Both the position numbers and the translations under genes were made by a program. From Mastigias papua (lineage: Eukaryota > Cnidaria > Scyphozoa > Rhizostomeae > Mastigiidae), in assembly GCA_964019165.1 (NCBI GenBank), contig OZ025279.1:258001-322000 (forward strand): a stretch of DNA of 64,000 nucleotides, read 5' to 3'. This document shows positions 13,001-24,568 of the stretch, piece after piece. The notes beneath the pieces were generated by a model. It made no database searches. It was given only the letters and a program-made list of their open reading frames with translations, and was not told the DNA's origin. Positions within the stretch are counted from its first letter, which is position 1. Each line of letters starts with the position of its first letter.

Positions 13001-15379
13001 TTGAATCACCTTGAATGGTATCCATCAAAGTAATCATCCTGAAATCTTAGTAATTCATCTTCATCATGCCAAACCCACACGCTTTGTTTCTTCATTTCAC
13101 GTCTGTTTGTTTGCCTCTCTTTGAATTCCTCGAGGTAGGTTTTTAGCTTTAAAAGATCTGTGTTTAGCATTTCCTTCAAATCAATTTTGCCTGGAATTTC
13201 AACGATCAAATGATTAAGGTATGTTTTCCAACTTGTTTTTAGATGGCTTTCAACACCCATTTTAATCGTTACAATGTATTTAAAGTGTTACCCTCTCCTT
13301 ACTAATGTTGATGCATGGGTCTTAGGTTCAATTGAAAACTTACGCGCTACGTGTGTTACCATAGATGGGAGTGAAGTACTTACCATCTTTATTTTCGTCC
13401 ATTTTTAACATGAAGACCCTGAAATTAAATACCATTTAATTTAACAATAATCACTCGAGATTATTATATTTTATTTATTAAGTTTTATTATATTCAAACG
13501 GTGTGTATGGTAATGCACTTATCGAACTGAGTTTAACTCCTACATTACAACTTGATTTGCTCGGTCATATTCTCATACAGCGTTTGCGTTGGATTTTCAA
13601 TCAGTATTTTGTTCATATTCACGGAGTATGGGGAGGGATATGTAGTTATTCAAAACCTGTTTACGTTGAGCATTCATTAGTCTTAAATGTAATTAAGCAA
13701 GCATTAGAATTCAGATGACAAAGAGGGACCATTGCGCAATGCTCTACTTATTGAGAGGTAAAAATGTCAGATTATGAATGATAGCGTCCCCAGTCAAAAT
13801 ACCACAGTTGCATTATCCCATGTTTCACAGATATTTCATAAGAGGTAGAATAGTAAGCAATTTCTGTTTGGCAACATATCATAAATAAGTTATTTGATAT
13901 TAAAATAACTAAGTCTTGTGGGAATGATAACATACATATCATCTGCGTCGTCTATAGAGAACCTTGTTGTTTTGCCTGGGACAAGGGCTATCTGAAAAGA
14001 GACCAATTTGATATGTAAGTTAATTTTCAAGCTAATAGTAAATGTTGATAAAACTTTTGACATTCTACAGTGAATAATATCAATGTCATTAGATCATTAC
14101 AATACAGTGAAATGCTTCTTTTGCCAAAATGATTAACTCAAACCTCTTCATTGTCGATAAGACCGTCATCATTTAAATCCCACGAATAGAACGTGTTCTC
14201 AGGCCCATCCTTTATAATATCATCTATCCCTCTGTCGTTATGTTCTTTCATTTTTTTTCGCTTTCCCAACTCGATAAGAAGATCGCATTCTTCTTCGTCC
14301 AGAAAATCTTCTATTTCTGTTCATAGGACAAAAATCATTGAAAGATTTAAAGCATAAAATCGCCAACTATTGAACACTCACAATTCTGTTTCAAAATGTG
14401 ACACCCCAATCATTTGCTTTCTTTCATAAATTGCGTATTTTCGCTATTCACCTGGATTATCATAAACCATCAATATCAACAAGTAATATATGTAATAAGT
14501 ACTCATGAAGTTTCTTCTGTGAATCATCATAATATCCTTCTTATGAATTATATTTTTATTTTATTCTTGTTCTTATACGTTTGCTATGATGGAAGGAAAT
14601 AGGCAAATATACACATTTACCCTTATCTCTGACTTGTGCTAATGAGCTGACTTTATAAAAAGAACAGATAAAACATAATTATCCAAGATTTTGCTTACCA
14701 AATACTTTGGGCACAAGACTGAGAGTTTTCACTTTTTTCGTAATTCCCGGAAGAATTTCTACTTTCTTTTCAAACCCGACCTGCAATTCATTAATATAGT
14801 GAATTAAAAGGGGCTTGAATTTTCAAATTAATTGAATACTTGTTTTCACAGAAGCTGTCATGAAAATCCTGTGCGCTGATCGATTGTATACCTATTACAG
14901 ATCGATCTTTTGGAAATGGCATCAATGTTTACTCCTTTGTTACCGTAAAGACTGTTAAATATATCTTAGAATTTTTAATACATGTTGACATAATTTACAA
15001 TCCAATTAAATGCACTTACAAAGTGAAACTGTGTGCAATTCCGAAAATAGCGATAAAGAGTAATTCGGCCCCACTATAAGACATGCATTACCTTGACTCC
15101 ATCTACTTCAGGCAGCTTAACATACTTTGGTGCACTTTCTGGTTCTTCTTCAACTCTTTTCACTGTGACTGATGGATTTTTCCTTACTTTTGGTGGAATT
15201 GGTAATGCTATTCCTTCTAAAATATTAGATTCTTCAACCTTGGTTGACTCAACACGTGGTGTTAATTCACTGTTTTGACTCGCATCTTCTAATGATGTTA
15301 ACTCAACACAAAGGGAAAGTCCTATATAGATGCACAACAGAACAGCGCCAGCAATTTTATTTTTAACTTCAATTTCCAT
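10092..15379 (-). CDS. P4HTM-like ER prolyl 4-hydroxylase family protein with EF-hands and an inserted beta domain (putative pseudoenzyme)
   Basis: Minus-strand exons, N- to C-terminal: 15379-15092, 14780-14699, 14316-14144, 13991-13936, 13418-13384, 13190-13010, 12786-12729, 12597-12488, 12256-12171, 12056-11989, 11916-11739, 11402-11236, 10658-10092. They join in frame to 682 residues. Order: hydrophobic signal or anchor (residues 9-24), two EF loops (DLNDDGLIDNEE and DENKDGKIDLKE), WVWHDEDELL, then the double-stranded beta-helix with EIFLNDVEDGGELVFP and GLVIKPKKGKAVFWYNH. The family uses Fe(II) and 2-oxoglutarate in the ER. Here the HxD motif reads RKD (QCRKDSD), and the distal His reads Tyr (CTYGHCAVKEGSKW), while the 2OG-binding Lys stays. 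Exons 12056-11236 insert about 138 residues between the two halves of the core. P4HTM is the closest family; activity is doubtful. Confidence 0.85.
11236..11916 (-). other. Inserted W-G/F-K-x-Y beta-rich domain within the minus P4HTM-like gene
   Basis: Two in-frame exons (11916-11739, phase 0 to 1; 11402-11236, phase 1 to 0) encode CSGEWRGYFTYA, LLSGGGRDSSGEFSIEDG, KFKKQY, INYSGKILSGSRIMGNWW and GTFFMW. The regular G-x-F/G-x-W spacing suggests an antiparallel beta-sheet ligand-binding fold. A small Cys-bearing linker exon (12056-11989) precedes it. The plus paralogue has no equivalent here. I do not recognise a named family with certainty. Confidence 0.7.
12797..13007. repeat. Imperfect ~31-bp minisatellite
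   Basis: About six imperfect copies built on CAATATCAATTGAATCATCA. The array fills most of the intron between exons 13010 and 12786 of the minus P4HTM-like gene and ends just beside the donor at 13009. Confidence 0.8.
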
Positions 15380-16333
15380 TGTTTATAGTCTTCTCACATC
15401 AGGATATAATCATTACAGATTTCCAACATTAACTTCAATTTCCATTATTTCTTCAGTCATTTCCTTTTCGATTTTCATGATTCGCAAATTTGTAGAGCCG
15501 ACCTTCTGATCCTGGCAGGTTCTGTAAAGTTATCCGCTTTAAAATGGCGACTGGAAACGGTGTATTGAATTCAATAGGAGCTTGCCAGCGTCCTTTCTTT
15601 CCAAGATTCCTTTAAAGATTTAAAATGTTATTCTAGTATGCTTAATGCACTATATCCCATAATTCCATTTGATTTAATTTACGATTACCTCACGCAAGTT
15701 TAAATGAATGAGCAACCATGTGCATCACAAAATGGATGTAAACAAAAAGTAAATGATAAAAATCAGGAATAATTGAGCTAACAATAAAGCAATACTTTAC
15801 ATAAATGACTTTGGATTTCAAAAGCAGTATTCTAGCGATTTTTTGAGCAACTAATTTGAAGGTGCATTACGGCTGCACTTCCATTTTTGTAACTATTCTT
15901 ACCCTGAAGAGTGCAAACACCATAGACATGTTTTTACCATAGTAATCTTGGTTTTACGATTTCCTAGGCTTCACGTTTGTAGTGTTACAGTCATATTTAT
16001 CAAGTCATGTTTATCAATATTGAGCTTGGCATAGTATGAGGCAGGATCTTTTTATTCGCAAATTATGATGAAATTTTATATGGTGTTGATCGTTAATGAG
16101 AAAGGCTTGTAGAGATGGACTCATGATCATTTGACCATGTACCTGTTTGCGCGCAATCATTGGTTTCCCTTGGCATAGAATCGTTTTGATCATGCATATT
16201 AAATGACATAATGAACTCATAATGGCTGAAGAGATCCCTATGCTGCGGCTTGAGATTTTTTTACGAACAGATTAATTCAATGTAGTTTTACAAGTGAACA
16301 GAAGAGTGCCAGATAAGGAAAAGGTTCTGAAAT
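15380..16333. promoter_or_regulatory. Shared intergenic region between divergent P4HTM-like genes
   Basis: The two start codons point away from each other with 954 bp between them. This must hold both promoters and 5' UTRs. The stretch carries no convincing coding exon. Function is inferred from position alone; no TATA box or start site was assigned. Confidence 0.5.
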
Positions 16334-19300
16334 ATGAAAGAGATTAATTCGCTGTTTATTAATTTCATCAGTGTCTTATATATCATTTGTAATGTTCATG
16401 GGAATAGTGAGGATGCAGCGACTGTCAGCCAATTATTTCCAGGAAGCAGTAATAGCGACCGATGCACTATGAATGGGCAAGGAAAAGGCTGTGAAAATGA
16501 AAAGCTACAAGGCGATAAAACAGACAAAAATGGCAGAAAAGTGATTGGACCGAAGTTTCAAAAAGTGCATTTAGAGTTACCACGTATCAATCCCGTAAGA
16601 GTAAGTGTGAATAATCGATATTTGATTTTGCACAATTTTCCATAACGTCTTTTCTAACTTTATAATCTTCATTACTTTGCGTCTGTAATATATTGTTCTT
16701 ATTAGAGGGCGATAGTCCATTTGGAGATGTAACTGATATTTCAACTAGACTTTTCTATTTACAGACAGGCCATACAAGGAAGATAAATTTAGTTGAAGGA
16801 CAAATTCATAAAATGAAAACGCTATCAATTCATCCTCCTATTTTTGGTATGTATAGTTCATTTTCTTTTAATTCAGTTATATCTGTCTGATTCACATTTC
16901 ATGAATTGTTGTTGTTTTCATTGATTTTGATCAATCATCATCATCGTCATCAACATCATCATCATCAACATCATTAGCATCATCATCAACATCATTAGCA
17001 TCATCATCATTATCACCATCATCACCATCGTTGTCAATAGTAAAAGCATACTTTTCACCACCACCACCATCATCATCTTAATCGTCATAATCCATTCACC
17101 GCGGAGCTGTGGGGCTGGGTGGCCTAAAGCCCCACCAATAATTTGCCAGCTTTTGAGCGCAGCTAGCAGAGAAGCAAACGCGACAAGAATAGACTGAAAC
17201 AATAAAAAAGCGAATGAATAGTTTGTAGTAGGTTAACCAATTCCGATAACTTGCATGATGAAAAACGAAGAATAATTGTGTAACTATTATGTTTATCATC
17301 ATTTGGAGGAAAAAACAATGAAATTAATATTACCGGAAGTTGGTGGAGAAAGCGGAATTGATTCTGAAGGCGATAACACTTAGACAAATGATGAAGTTCT
17401 TAAAATCGATGACTAGAAATTTTCATGAAATAAAATCTGCTAAAAGTGTATAATTACGTATCGCATCATATTCTTAGTTTCAAATTTTTTTAATGGCGTT
17501 ATGTGCGACACAAAGTGGTGGTAGACCAAAGTTCTTACCTGGCGTTATAAGGGCCGGCGTAAAGGGCCAATAAGGTAGCCAACTTGTGAACTGGCACAAT
17601 GATCACTGACCAGTGCAGGTGATAAACTGACAATTGAAGACTGACCGTCAAATATAGTTTTAAAAGGTACTTTTAAACTGGAAATAGAAATTTCGGGACT
17701 GGCTTTGTTTTTCATCGTTGAAAGTCATACCACACCTCAGTATTGTTCGTTTCTCTGCAAAAAATATTAAACCTTCCCGAAAATATGCAGAAGTAGACGT
17801 GTTTCCCGTGATTTCAGAAGATTTAAATTTTAAAACTTTCCCGGTGAGCATGCCCCTAACTCCCCTAGAAATACTTGTGTCTTCGATGCTCGTTAGCTTG
17901 TGCTGCAAGTAAATGATCGTTGCATTCTTTGCCTCTTCAGAAATTGAAAATTTTTTGAATGAAGATGAATGTGAGGCAATCATAGAATTAGCAGAAGAGA
18001 AAGGAATGAAGAAACCAGCAGCAACAGTCAATGATTTAAAGTTACCTCAAAGAAATGACCATTCAGCATTTGATAAATGGGATAAAGATTTAGATGGTTT
18101 TTTGTCCAAAGAAGAGGTATTTGATTTGAGATTTTCATATAATTTCTTTGTTCCCTTTGGCCTGCATAGCCGCCAAATGTTTCAGAGCCTTGTCAGGCCT
18201 ATTTTCTCCCATCCTTATTGACCAATCATCATGCAGGATTCTGACCACACATGCTAAGACTAGGCCAATTTTGCAAGATGATTGGTCAATTAGGTTGGGA
18301 GAAAATAGACCTGACAGGGCTCTCAAGCTTTTGGCGACTATGCTCTCTTGGCCTATTCTTTGACACTCCCTTGAAATGTCTTGGCACTTGGAACAGGAAA
18401 TAATCTATTGTTAATTGATAATTTGTCTTTTTAAGGTGTCAGCCATAGATGAAATAAAGCACCTTCTTCTAGCGGATGAGGACATAACGCAAATGTTAGT
18501 GTATTCCATTCTTTTAATTATTTAAGTTAAGTAAAGGATAAGTAAATTTGTTTCATGAAAAGAGTACAGTTTTCAAGGTGGACAGCTGGGTTCACAGCTT
18601 CAAGCTTTTCTACCAAATATAACGTTACGGTAAGCAGTCGTCATGATGATATTTTGAGCCATCCATTTCATCTTTCAGGTATCAAGACCTAGGGTTAATT
18701 CCGGATCAAAACGGTAACTATTTATCAAATTTTGAAATTTCTTAGAATTTTCTAGAATTTCTTGGTCTTGTTTAAGACGATTTGATAAAAATTGTTCCAA
18801 AAATTTATTACCTTTGTTTCTTTGATTTTGACTGACATTTTAACAACATTACGGTATATGCTGACCAACTAATCATTTTCAACTTAGAACCAATTTACTG
18901 ACTTGTTCTCCATTGTAGGCCACCTTTCCTATGGTGAGCTAGAGAGATTGACGTTTGCAAAATTTAAAAGTTATCTGCAAAACTTGCATGAAAAGAAAGC
19001 AGATATTTCTGTACATCAAATCGAACAAACTTGGTTGTGGCATGATGAAGACGATCTTCTTGTTTTTGAAGATGTTTTACAAGACTACCACCAAAGGTGT
19101 TTAAAAGTTTTCTTTTCACGATTCTGTTATTTGTTGCCCAACATTAATCTCGTTTAAAATAGAATTATTTGTCAATATGTTCTTTTCAGCTGCCATAAAA
19201 TTTCAAGTTGTGATCTTATTCTTTGCTAATGAATTTATGCAGCCTCGTTTGAAAGTCTCCTTAGTACTTAAGCTGAATGTCCTACAGATGATGTATTATT

Positions 19301-21688
19301 TGCAGCAGAATATCAACCTCGTTCTGAAATCTTCTGTCAGTTTATTGTACATCCATGAAGCATGTTAAAGTACTTGTTATGAAATAAATTTTTTCTCAGA
19401 TTGTCAAACTTGACTCGCATACCAACTGACATAATTGAAGAGAGTGAACCTGTTATGGTAACGTAGAAAGTTGGAGATCACATTTTCTGACATTGAATTG
19501 CCTTTGATAAACTTGAATATTCCGGATGGATCCAAAAATAGGGAATATTATCCATGCAATGTTAATTACCACTCTGAACTCTATTTTTCATTTCGCTTAT
19601 TGTCCGTTTGTTCATTATACATTTCCCAAAAATATTGAAGTCATAGTCAAGGACACCGGCTGCAGGGGGGCAGCGGGGCCGTTGCTCCCCCTTCTCTATG
19701 CTAACAGTACATCAAATTGGATTAAAAACATATCTTTGTTGCTCTACAAGTAACTTTTGCCTCCTTCCCTTTTCTTGTACAGGGGTCCTTTGTCATAGTT
19801 ATATGATGCAATTTTATTTTTCACTTTTAGATAACAAAATTTAAAAACGGATCCTTTACTGAGTGTAGACATGATTCTGCCCAGATATACTCAAATGTTC
19901 CCTGCTGTGTTTTTGGGGCAACATCAGCTTGCAGAGTTTGCAGGTAGCTAGATGTTTGTTCAATTTACTACCAAATAAGTCAAATAGGTCCTCAAGTGAT
20001 CAGACAATCATTCAATCAATTCAAATCAGACAATCATTCAATCAATTCAGATCAGACAATCGTTCAATCAATTCAGATCAGACAATCATTCAATCACTGT
20101 GTGTCAATGGTTGCATCACTTTAAAAATTACAAATTAATCCTAATTTTTACAGCAGCTCGTCAATAACTGTTTCCCGTTAATAGTAGTTGCTAGTGACCA
20201 AGAGTAGCTTTTGAGTTTAAGCTATGGTTCCTCCGCAACCAACTTTCACTATTTCATATTTTCTGTTCAGATTCATTTCTATAATGTTTTTCCTGAATGA
20301 TGTTCCCGATGGTGAGCTCTTATTTCCATTAGCCAACAACAAGACTTATGACTGGGATGTAAGTTTGACTTTTTTGGCTATTTTCACGCCACAATTTATC
20401 AATTATCGTGTTTTATTTAATGATAATAACAATTATAAAACAATGATATAATAATATAATGTACATTTATTTCAACATGGCTAAAGAAGTAGTTAATTAG
20501 CTAATACAGGTCAAGTTTTCTTGTCTCCTGTTTCTTTTGTCTACATATTTTCTCTCTATATTCCAAATAATAGCATATAGTTTCATGCTAGGTTCTTTGT
20601 TTATTTATCCTTTATACTAGACAATGGTTTTAATTTTACTTTAGGATCTGCATAGACATACATCAAGAGTTTGTTCAAAAGCTCCAAATATCTCATTGTC
20701 AAATTTGGCAATAAAACCGGAGAAAGGAAAAGCTGTTATGTGGTATAATCATTACATAGGCAGAGACACAGGCTGGATGTCAAGTCTTGACCCATTGTCA
20801 TTTTATGGCACAAATAAAGTTGGAATGGTTGACAAGTGGGTGGCAACAACATGGATAAACATTATTGGTGATGGTGTTAATGAACTTAGGCCATGGAGAA
20901 TGGGATGTAATTGGCTCTCTGAAAATAACAAAAATAGTAAAATTATCGAGCGAATGAGGAATGATGATTTCATTGAGGGTGAATTATACCTACATGATGC
21001 AAAATTGATTGCTGTCGATGACGATGTTGATGATGATGATGGTAATAATAATAGTATTGGGTCAGTAAATGACGACATCGTAAGAAGTGAAGACGTCACA
21101 GAGGATGTTCTTGATAAAATTAAAGGGAAATCCCAGAAGATGTTTGAAGTTGCAGGTGAAACATCGACGAATGGAACTACGAATCAGCCTGTATATCAAG
21201 AGAAGATGCCTGGTGAAAAAGAAAGTGAAGGAGATATGATGGGCATCAAGAGTACCTCTGAAAACATAGAAAGTGGAGTACTGCAGAGTAATAGCTCAGT
21301 AGACGTGATACAACACCAAGGAAGTAACTTCAATGAGTCAATGCAAAATGGGACAAAAGATAGCATTTCTGAAAAGCAAAAAGATATTGAGAATACACCA
21401 CCAACCAAGAGAAATCGTTCTCCAGACCTCGGCGAAGGACCTCTTGGACCACCGATGAGAGGCCTATCTCAAAAAAGTAATGAAGGCCCATCTCTACAAC
21501 GCATTAGAAATGAATTGCACTACTTGTTGCCATCTGGAAAAATTATTGAAAATAAAGTTGTAATGTCTGTTTTAATGCTACTTGAAGAGTTAGGCAGAGA
21601 TGAGCTAGAAGTTGTTGCAAGAACTTTGCATGAAAAATTGCAATTGGCATGCATCCCAATCATAGTAAATCCAATTGGACAAAGATAA
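16334..21688 (+). CDS. P4HTM-like ER prolyl 4-hydroxylase family protein (putative pseudoenzyme), plus-strand paralogue
   Basis: Exons: 16334-16600, 16765-16846, 17941-18116, 18436-18494, 18679-18713, 18919-19096, 19400-19457, 19831-19943, 20271-20358, 20645-21688. They join in frame to 699 residues. Order: signal peptide (residues 1-23), MKTLSIHPPIF, one canonical EF loop (DKDLDGFLSKEE), a degenerate second one (IPDQNGHLSYGE), QTWLWHDEDDLL, EESEPVM, then the catalytic fold with MFFLNDVPDGELLFP and IKPEKGKAVMWYNH. The usual HxD is RHD (ECRHDSA) and the distal His is Tyr (SFYGTNKVGMVDKW). A long acidic, Ser/Asn-rich C-terminal extension ends in an amphipathic helix (LEVVARTLHEKLQLACIP) that the minus paralogue also has. 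Exons of 82, 35 and 58 nt are identical in length to the minus gene. Iron-dependent hydroxylation is doubtful. Confidence 0.87.
16920..17097. repeat. (CAT/CAC)n trinucleotide microsatellite
   Basis: A long interrupted run of ATC/ACC triplets in the intron after exon 16765-16846. The Met-rich minus-strand frame across it is a by-product. Confidence 0.9.
18155..18360. mobile_element. Foldback element (MITE-like) with ~70-bp inverted arms
   Basis: The left arm, starting GCATAGCCGCCAAATGTTTC and running to GACCAATCATC near 18230, pairs with the reverse complement of the right arm, about 18279-18350 (GATGATTGGTCAATTAGG ... TTTGGCGACTATGC). Identity is high with a few mismatches, and a loop of about 45 bp separates the arms. 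It lies in an intron of the plus P4HTM-like gene. Confidence 0.8.
19998..20097. repeat. 26-bp tandem repeat, about 4 copies
   Basis: Units of the form AGACAATCATTCAATCAATT plus CAGATC occur four times, the last truncated. The array is in the intron between exons 19831-19943 and 20271-20358. Confidence 0.88.
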
Positions 21689-21793
21689 AAGAAGAAGTGT
21701 CTTGATGAATACAAATTGGATAAAAGAAGAAGTGTCTTGATGAATACAAATTGGATAAAAGAAGAAGTGTCTTGATGAATACAAATTGGATTT
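21684..21793. repeat. 35-bp triplication spanning the stop codon of the plus P4HTM-like gene
   Basis: Three near-identical units beginning GATAAAAGAAGAAGTGTCTT and ending ATACAAATTG. The first unit contains the stop codon itself (TAA at 21686-21688), so the copies behind it form the start of the 3' UTR. Confidence 0.9.
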
Positions 21794-22186
21794 AGATGCG
21801 TAAATAAATAGCAAAAAACTTTTCAGAAAGAGGAGACTAGTCTTTTCATTCACATTGTTTATAGCGTGCTTATTTATATTGTAAAAATAACGATTTTATT
21901 TATAATGATTTTGCACTATGAGAGCATTTACAATACCATTTGGTCTCATGTCTTTGTGTCGTATTTAGAGTTTATCATTATATACTTCAATAACTCTTCA
22001 ATTGACCCTTACATATTACAGATTTCTAAAGAGTATCTTGAACTAAGACAATATACTAACATCGAAGCACAAAACTCAGTGCGAAGCTGATTATGTCAGC
22101 TTCTTTTTCTTACCATTGTTGCGCCCCTCTTTAACTAAGTAATTTACAAATGGTTTGCATGAAGGAGGATCACATTACACGAATAT

Positions 22187-22225
<39 letters not shown>

Positions 22226-23063
22226 TATGTTCGCAAACTGTTGCTCAGTTGTTATGTATTATCATCACACAACTTTATCTCGATACCGACGAGAATACTA
22301 AAAATTTTTCCCTCCTTGAAATAGCACATATTTTTTAGGAAGCTACATTCTGGGGCTTTTTCTTATGTTTTGACAGTTTAGGTATTGAGTAAGCGAGATT
22401 TAATAACAATACTATGTTATCAAATAATAAAGACATGAATGAAAAGGGTAATACAGTCAATTGATTGGTCTTTCAAACTATGCAACATGTTAAGCAGAGT
22501 GTTCACTTGCATCACGTGTTTCCTTGCAAAGATGTGTAGGATACCAGTAACTACCCTACAGTAGATGAACTTAATCATACTACAAAGTTGCAAAGCGCTA
22601 GGTGGCCACTAATTTTTTATCTATTAAGTAAACTGTGCGTGTAAACTGTACACCACCATAATTCATTCTTGCTTTTCACTCGAGGTATATTGCTATTTCA
22701 ATTAAGTTATGTAAGATACGAATTGATGAGAAGGAATTACAAACATGATTCAATGTGAAATTATTAAAATGTGCACTGTTTTGAAACTGATCGTTGACCA
22801 TTCACGGCCACCAGTTTTGTATAATGCGCATGCGTGCATGTGCTGGTACCATCAACAGAGGCAAAACGTTTGACTTGTAGACAACGATTTAATAAAGGTC
22901 AAGGAATAAAAATCAAATTCTGATTCAGTGTTTATATCTTGAATTACTTAAGGCTCTAGATTTTCAAAATTTCATATAAAGGTTGTCTAGGGTGCAGTTT
23001 GATAATTATGAATTAAGAGAAAGTAAGAAAGAAATTGTTTTTATCACCTGCTCAATAAAAGCC
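21794..23063. other. Intergenic spacer upstream of the tetraspanin
   Basis: Holds the 3' UTR of the plus P4HTM-like gene, an (AT)n tract at 22190-22222, and the tetraspanin leader and promoter. The longest open frames here show no recognisable family. Confidence 0.55.
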
Positions 23064-23912
23064 ATGGAGTTGAATGACAATATGAAGAGATTTGATCAAC
23101 TGAACATTCAAACAGAAGAAAAGACTACCGCAAATAGATTTTCAGAGATAGTTACCAATTTCAGTGAATGTGGTTTCACGTGCATAAAGGTGACATTTAT
23201 TTGTTTTAATCTGATTTTCTGGATGGCAGGGATCGTTATTTTAATAGTTGGGATTTGGCTTCACAGTCAGAAAGATGAAGCAGCCAGAGATTATGCACAT
23301 CTATCTGGGAATATAAACTATATCAATGGACCCACGTTTTGTATTTCAGTTGGGGCTATAACTATACTAGTGTCATTTTTAGCATGCTGTGGTGCGAGGA
23401 CAGAGCAAATTTGTATGCTCGGTTGCTACACTGGTCTGCTTATAGTTATTCTAACAATAGAAATTGTGGCAATCACCGTAACATACGTCTATCGAGAGAA
23501 AATCGAAACACTACTAAGGGATGACTTTCAAAAGACACTAAACAAGTATGGACAAACAGATTGGGGACGTCTGACAACATCGATTGATGAACTTCAAAAA
23601 GATTTTCACTGTTGTGGTAATAACAAATATTCAGATTGGTTTGAGACATCGTGGGGATTGAATAACACAAATAGTGTGCCACAAAGCTGTTGCAGGAAGC
23701 CAAATGAAAAAGATTGCAACATTAACCTCAGTAAAGATTCTCAGAAGATATACAGATGTGGATGCTATAATCACGTGAAGAAGCATTTACTAGAGAATTT
23801 GCATATCATAAGTGGCTTTGGTGTATGGATAGCAATGATCGAGATACTTGGCATTGTCTTTTCAACCTGTTTGATATGCAGATTACGGCAAAAAAATATG
23901 GAGTATGCTTAA
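23064..23912 (+). CDS. Tetraspanin, single-exon
   Basis: A 282-residue tetraspanin without introns. I chose the ATG at 23064 because its context (AAGCCATGG) is strong; the upstream frame opens only with TTG. Four membrane segments are visible: residues about 47-67, 88-110, 118-142 and 252-274. Polar residues lie inside the early segments, as is usual. The large extracellular loop carries the signature CCG (FHCCGNNKYSDW), then QSCCRKP, a DC and a CGC near the last membrane segment, which gives the paired disulphides of the family. Tetraspanins scaffold membrane microdomains with integrins and other partners. The class within the family is not resolved. Being intronless in an intron-rich region, it may derive from a retrocopy, but the frame is intact. 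Confidence 0.93.
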   Translation: MELNDNMKRFDQLNIQTEEKTTANRFSEIVTNFSECGFTCIKVTFICFNLIFWMAGIVILIVGIWLHSQKDEAARDYAHLSGNINYINGPTFCISVGAITILVSFLACCGARTEQICMLGCYTGLLIVILTIEIVAITVTYVYREKIETLLRDDFQKTLNKYGQTDWGRLTTSIDELQKDFHCCGNNKYSDWFETSWGLNNTNSVPQSCCRKPNEKDCNINLSKDSQKIYRCGCYNHVKKHLLENLHIISGFGVWIAMIEILGIVFSTCLICRLRQKNMEYA

Positions 23913-24568
23913 TGATAACATGCTACCCACATGGAAGTTCATATAATACATTCACAAAGTACATTAAAATTCCAAAATGAATCCAAATGATTACATATAA
24001 AGATAGTAAAGATAGCAACAAATAAAGATAGTACTGATTATCAAACTTGATTTTGCAGAGATCTGATTCAACATCAAAATAAAAATATTAAAATAAAAAC
24101 ATCAAGACAAACATGATTCTAGCATTTTAACACAGACCAATATAACACATTAAAATTACCACCAAAAATGAGGAATCTTGCATAATCAAGGGAGCTTACC
24201 AAGGTCTGCAGTCCAAATCAATGAAGGAAAGGGAAAATAAGCATGTAGAATACTAAGTAGATTGCAATATCTATCAACTGTGCCATAAAAAAATTAGGAA
24301 TTCACCACCAAATGATAAAGTAACTCTATTGTTCAACCGAAATGGCAATCAATGCATGAAATGCTTATTCAGCTCTCGTGGCTGAAATTGTGAAAGCATA
24401 AATGGACTAAATAAAAATGTTTTGGGCTACAAATGTAAATACATTAGCAAAGGGGGCCATTCTATCGAGAAAAGGACAGTAACAACACACTTAATCAGCA
24501 GATCGGTCATTATACAAATATGAAAAAGCTAAATGTATCTTTGTATTTAAACACATCTATTGACAATT
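23913..24568. other. Tail-to-tail spacer between tetraspanin and CCZ1
   Basis: AT-rich 3' UTR sequence of both convergent genes, with several AATAAA-type signals on each strand (for example near 24020 and 24078). No coding exon was seen. Confidence 0.6.

Noticed and set aside
22983..23063. Upstream extension of the tetraspanin
   Set aside because: The frame opens only with TTG; the ATG at 23064 has a much better context and is the expected start.
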